From Nocardia cyriacigeorgica (GTDB taxonomy: Bacteria > Actinomycetota > Actinomycetes > Mycobacteriales > Mycobacteriaceae): 64,000 nt of DNA. A program made the translations under genes and the position numbers. Every line of letters starts with the position of its first letter. The stretch's first letter is position 1. The notes beneath the pieces were generated by a model. The model ran no database searches. It saw only the letters and a program-made list of their open reading frames with translations, and was not told the origin of the DNA. The DNA is taken from assembly GCF_010868145.1 (NCBI RefSeq), contig NZ_JAAGUY010000001.1:682001-746000 (forward strand), written 5' to 3'. Of the stretch, positions 60,967-64,000 are shown piece after piece.

Positions 60967-63087
60967 TCAGCCGCGCGGCTCCCGCAGCATGGCCGCCAGC
61001 TGGCGCGGAGTGGCGGTCGGCAGATACGCGCGCGAAATTGCCACTCCGATGCGCGGGAGGTCGGCTTCGTCGCGGAAGCACAGGTATATGCCCACATAGC
61101 GCGGGTTGAACTTGGTCTTGAAGTGATGCAGTGAACGGAATCCGTAGAACGGTTCGAGCGCGGCGCCGATGAGGTCGAGCCCCTTGTCGATCCCGCGGAT
61201 GTCCCCGGAGTCCTCGGCGCGGGCAAGGGGGGCGCCGGACAGCGAAACGAACTCTGCCCCTTCTTCTTTGAATGCCAGCGCTGAACGCGCGATGAGGAAT
61301 TCGATGGTGTTGTTCGCGTCGGGCGTTGTGCGTTTGCGCATCACATCGAGGGTCCATCCGCGAATCCGCTCCCCCGCGCCGTAGACCGGCAACCAGGACA
61401 GCACGGCTTGGACGTTGTCGCCGACGCCGACGGCGAGCGCGACCCGGACCTCGTCGTCGAGGGCTTCCTCGACGGTGCCGAGGGTGAAACCCATTTCGGG
61501 CAGGCCCTTCTCACCGACCCATTGTTCGGAGATCTCACGGACCTGGGTGAGTACCCCGCCGGGTTGCTCGGCGAGCCTGCCGAGCACGAAGGTGGTGCCC
61601 GCCTTGTCGGCCTTGTTCATCGCCGACCGGATCTTCTGCCATTTCTTACCGGCCAGTTGCAGCTCCGGCAGGTCGATCAGGGTGTCTTCGGCGATCTGCA
61701 GGGCCCGCCACCCGAGCTGCCGGGCCACCGTCGCGGTGTCCTCGGAGACGGAGAACAGGCACGGGATCATCGCCTGCGATTCGGAGAAGGCCCGGAAATC
61801 GTCGATGACGGCCGCCGATTGCGCGGGTTCGCATACCGGGTCGGCCAACGCGATCACGACACCGGCATGGCGCCGGAACCCGATGACCGCCTCGCGCCCC
61901 CGCGGAAAGAAGTAGTCGATACCGTCCCAGGTGATCATCCACGACATGGTGCTGCCGCCGAGTCGGCGAATCAGCGATCGGGCGTGGCCGGCCGGATCGT
62001 CGGTCGGCTCGCCGCCACCGACGACCGTCCGGCGCCGCGGCACTGTGAACGCGCTGCGACCGGCGATCAGCAACACCGCTTCGCCCGCCCACAGCAAGCC
62101 GGTGCCCGCGGTGACCGCGCCGAGGCTCTCGTAATCCGTGGTGACGACCAGGACCACCACCAGCATCGTTGCGATGACGGCGAACAGCGCGTACAACAGC
62201 GTCACCCACCACGCCCATCGCCTGCCGCGGCGTAACTGGTCGGCCAACAGGCCTGCGACGACAACGGTCAGCACCGGCGACCACCACGCGTCGTCGGAGG
62301 CGGAGGTGGGACCGAATGGTCCGTCGCCGGGGACCAAATACACCGTCACGTGTACCAGGGCGATGAGCCACAGGCCGATCGAGGCCACCAACCGAGCCTC
62401 GCGGTTGGTGCGCGGGCGTATCCCCCGCTCCTGACGCGCATACCACCGCTCCCCCGCGAAGACGAAGACGACGAAGGCGATCAGGTGCGCCACATCGGCG
62501 AATCGGCCGAGGAACAGGAACGACACGATGACGTAGCCGTACAGCACCGCGCGTCCCCGCAGCCGCCACGGCGAGGGCACGGTCGCGGTGGCGACCGCGA
62601 GAACCGCGATCACTGCCGTTGTGCAGCCGACATCGCGCACTCCCGCCAGCTCGACCGCCCATGGCCAGTTGGTCGCTTCGGCCGCGACGATCAGCCCGCA
62701 CGCGCCGAGCACGCCGATCAGCTGCCCAGAGACCGCGACAACGAGGGTGGCGCGCGTCCCGAGCCGCCACTCGCCGATGCCGAAGGCCGACGCGACCAGC
62801 AGAACCATGGACACGTACTGCCCCGGAGTCGGCCCGAACCACGGCCCGAGCAGGAGAGTGAGCCAGCGGCCGTCCCGGAGGGCGGGGACGCCGTAGGCGA
62901 CCGAATCGAACCAACCGGCCTCCGAGACTGCCCGCCAGAATCCCTGGGAGACCAGGCCGGTGACGATGAGAACGACACAGACGACAACGGTCAGCGGGAA
63001 ACGCCTGGCCCCGGCAGCTCCACGGCGCAGAAACCCAATGATCCGATCGCCGCCGGTGCGGCTGGATTCGGCCAACTCAGCTGTCAC
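60967..63087 (-). CDS. Multi-spanning membrane protein with DUF2156 (LPG-synthase-like) domain
   Basis: This 706-aa protein has an N-terminal membrane region of about ten helices (about 35-330). Part of it resembles a rhomboid-like bundle (WFDSVAYGVPALRDGRWLTL) but without the catalytic GxSG serine. A cytoplasmic GNAT-like DUF2156 domain follows (about 370-700; KWQKIRSAMNKADKAGT, GVAISRAYLP). DUF2156 domains modify phosphatidylglycerol with amino acids in MprF/LysX; here the acceptor and donor are unknown. GTG 63087 overlaps the stop of the upstream gene (GTGA), so the two are coupled. Confidence 0.78.
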   Translation of the reverse strand: MTAELAESSRTGGDRIIGFLRRGAAGARRFPLTVVVCVVLIVTGLVSQGFWRAVSEAGWFDSVAYGVPALRDGRWLTLLLGPWFGPTPGQYVSMVLLVASAFGIGEWRLGTRATLVVAVSGQLIGVLGACGLIVAAEATNWPWAVELAGVRDVGCTTAVIAVLAVATATVPSPWRLRGRAVLYGYVIVSFLFLGRFADVAHLIAFVVFVFAGERWYARQERGIRPRTNREARLVASIGLWLIALVHVTVYLVPGDGPFGPTSASDDAWWSPVLTVVVAGLLADQLRRGRRWAWWVTLLYALFAVIATMLVVVLVVTTDYESLGAVTAGTGLLWAGEAVLLIAGRSAFTVPRRRTVVGGGEPTDDPAGHARSLIRRLGGSTMSWMITWDGIDYFFPRGREAVIGFRRHAGVVIALADPVCEPAQSAAVIDDFRAFSESQAMIPCLFSVSEDTATVARQLGWRALQIAEDTLIDLPELQLAGKKWQKIRSAMNKADKAGTTFVLGRLAEQPGGVLTQVREISEQWVGEKGLPEMGFTLGTVEEALDDEVRVALAVGVGDNVQAVLSWLPVYGAGERIRGWTLDVMRKRTTPDANNTIEFLIARSALAFKEEGAEFVSLSGAPLARAEDSGDIRGIDKGLDLIGAALEPFYGFRSLHHFKTKFNPRYVGIYLCFRDEADLPRIGVAISRAYLPTATPRQLAAMLREPRG

Positions 63088-64000
63088 GGCTGCGCCTCGG
63101 TAGCGGGCTTGCTGACCTTCGACACACCGGGCAGCCGTGCCGCATTGCGGCGGATCGTGCGCGCCGAAGCCGATCCGCCCACGAGATAGGCCACCATCGC
63201 GACGATCACGCCGATGACCAGAACGATGCTCAGCGTGCTCCACAGGGGTTGAGCAACGGTGTCGAACACTGCCGCGGCCGCATCCGGTGAGCGGACGGCT
63301 TCCCCGAGATGATCGAGATACAGCGAGCGAACGAACTGGATGGCGAGCGCGAGCACCGCCATCGCCACTGCGACTGCCACTCCAAGCGTTGCCGTCGCCC
63401 GACGGCGAGAGCCGGTGGGCGCGAGGGCGATCGCCGCTGCTGCGGCGAGCAGCGTCACCCACGGCAGGACGCCTGCCGCACGGTCGAGGGCGTCTACTGC
63501 ACGTCGTGCCTTGGCCAGTTCGGGTGATTGCGCCAGCACGAATTGTGTATCGACCTGCGGGATACGTTCGGCGAACACGAATCCACGCTCCAGCAACCGA
63601 GCTTTGGCCTCGTCGATGATCGGGGCCAGCGAGATGCTGATCGTCCCGCTGTCGTCGATGTCGACCGCCGCGATCCGCGTGTCCCCGGTCAATACGGCAA
63701 CGATGTTACGGTGGGCGGCGCGGTTCGCCCGGCTCCAGAGGTCGGCGAACCGGTCGGAATCGATCAGCGAGGCGACCGTTTCGTGCACGAAATCCTCCGC
63801 CTGGTCTGCGATGACGGGCGTCAGGCCTGCGATGACACGTTCACGCCGTTCGCCATCGGCGGCCACATCGGCCAACGCTTGCGAGACCGCCGCCTCGATA
63901 TCGATTCTGGTGACGATCTCCTCGGTGACCCGATCGGTGAGAGCGGCTGTGACCGCCGGGTCCGTCGCCAGGGGTGCGACGGTGTCGACATAGCTGTCGG
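63084..64000 (-). CDS. Membrane protein, 5' end beyond the window
   Basis: Open to the window edge; at least 305 residues. The N-terminal visible part (YVDTVAPLATDPAV, LTDRVTEEIVTRI, ALADVAADGERR) is an extracytoplasmic helical domain with repeated D-P-A-V type motifs, followed by two or three membrane helices (about the last 120 residues: LLAAAAAIALAP, VAVAMAVLALAI, IVLVIGVIVAMVAYLVG). I do not recognise a named family, but similar proteins lie beside lysyltransferase-like genes in actinomycetes. It is coupled to the DUF2156 gene by a GTGA overlap. Confidence 0.7.
   Translation of the reverse strand, partial: DSYVDTVAPLATDPAVTAALTDRVTEEIVTRIDIEAAVSQALADVAADGERRERVIAGLTPVIADQAEDFVHETVASLIDSDRFADLWSRANRAAHRNIVAVLTGDTRIAAVDIDDSGTISISLAPIIDEAKARLLERGFVFAERIPQVDTQFVLAQSPELAKARRAVDALDRAAGVLPWVTLLAAAAAIALAPTGSRRRATATLGVAVAVAMAVLALAIQFVRSLYLDHLGEAVRSPDAAAAVFDTVAQPLWSTLSIVLVIGVIVAMVAYLVGGSASARTIRRNAARLPGVSKVSKPATEAQP

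Overview
The window reads as chromosomal DNA of a high-GC, mycolate-type actinomycete, most likely Nocardia or a close relative. Four things point there. One gene closely resembles the Nocardia rifampicin monooxygenase. There are two secretory LIP-family lipases, a DUF3068/PorA-type envelope protein and a PknK-type kinase. An operon matches the mycobacterial mymA layout. Codons are strongly GC-biased, with GTG/TTG starts and many 1-4 base gene overlaps. I see no rRNA, tRNA, CRISPR array, insertion sequence or prophage. All calls come from reading the sequence and recalling protein families; no database search was run.

Layout. 1-3.1 kb: the 3' end of an unidentified gene, then a sulfide/persulfide stress operon. 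It has two CstR-type operators, a persulfide dioxygenase-rhodanese, a 55-aa Cys-rich protein, a CstR-like repressor and a TauE-type exporter. 3.2-5.8 kb: a lipoprotein, a VOC protein and two adjacent decayed genes (a zinc alcohol dehydrogenase and a TauD dioxygenase), both with large internal deletions. 5.9-9.7 kb: a four-gene OpuC/ProU-type ABC importer for glycine betaine or choline. 9.9-11.9 kb: a secreted protein, a DUF2613 protein and a DUF3068 protein. 12-15.4 kb (minus): an FAD monooxygenase, an SDR and an acyl-CoA dehydrogenase, divergent from a LysR regulator. 16.4-21.8 kb: an IclR regulator, a secreted beta-propeller-like protein, a VOC protein, a secreted M15-like protein, and a BNR-repeat protein paired with a MoaD/ThiS protein. 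21.8-26.2 kb: a GMC oxidase, a rearrangement scar (an acyl-CoA dehydrogenase tail head-to-head with a 5'-truncated glycosyltransferase) and an MDR alcohol dehydrogenase.

26.4-32.7 kb: two LIP lipases flanking an alkB alkane hydroxylase, a small secreted protein, and a two-gene unit of unknown function. 33.0-37.4 kb: a four-gene mymA-like operon (HSL-type esterase, SDR, ferritin-like diiron protein, Baeyer-Villiger-type flavin monooxygenase) behind a 22-bp inverted repeat. 37.6-39.0 kb: a CmtR-like repressor, a CDF metal exporter and a DUF3703 protein, each overlapping the next by one base. 39.0-41.6 kb: rox, divergent from an epimerase-like gene. 42.4-47.6 kb: betT-betB-betA (choline uptake and oxidation to glycine betaine). 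47.6-52.2 kb: small genes (DUF488, secreted proteins, RDD, VOC, two SnoaL-like, MaoC). 52.4-55.7 kb: a PknK-type Ser/Thr kinase with a MalT-like half. 55.9-64 kb: two DHA2 drug exporters, a DUF3556 membrane protein, a DUF2156 membrane enzyme and a partial membrane protein.

Common themes are osmoprotection (ABC importer plus betTBA), catabolism of alkanes, lipids and ketones, sulfide/metal/drug stress, and envelope proteins. A mymA-like operon and a pknK-like gene occur in the same window. In M. tuberculosis these loci are neighbours and functionally linked, so this suggests conserved regulation without the VirS gene alongside.
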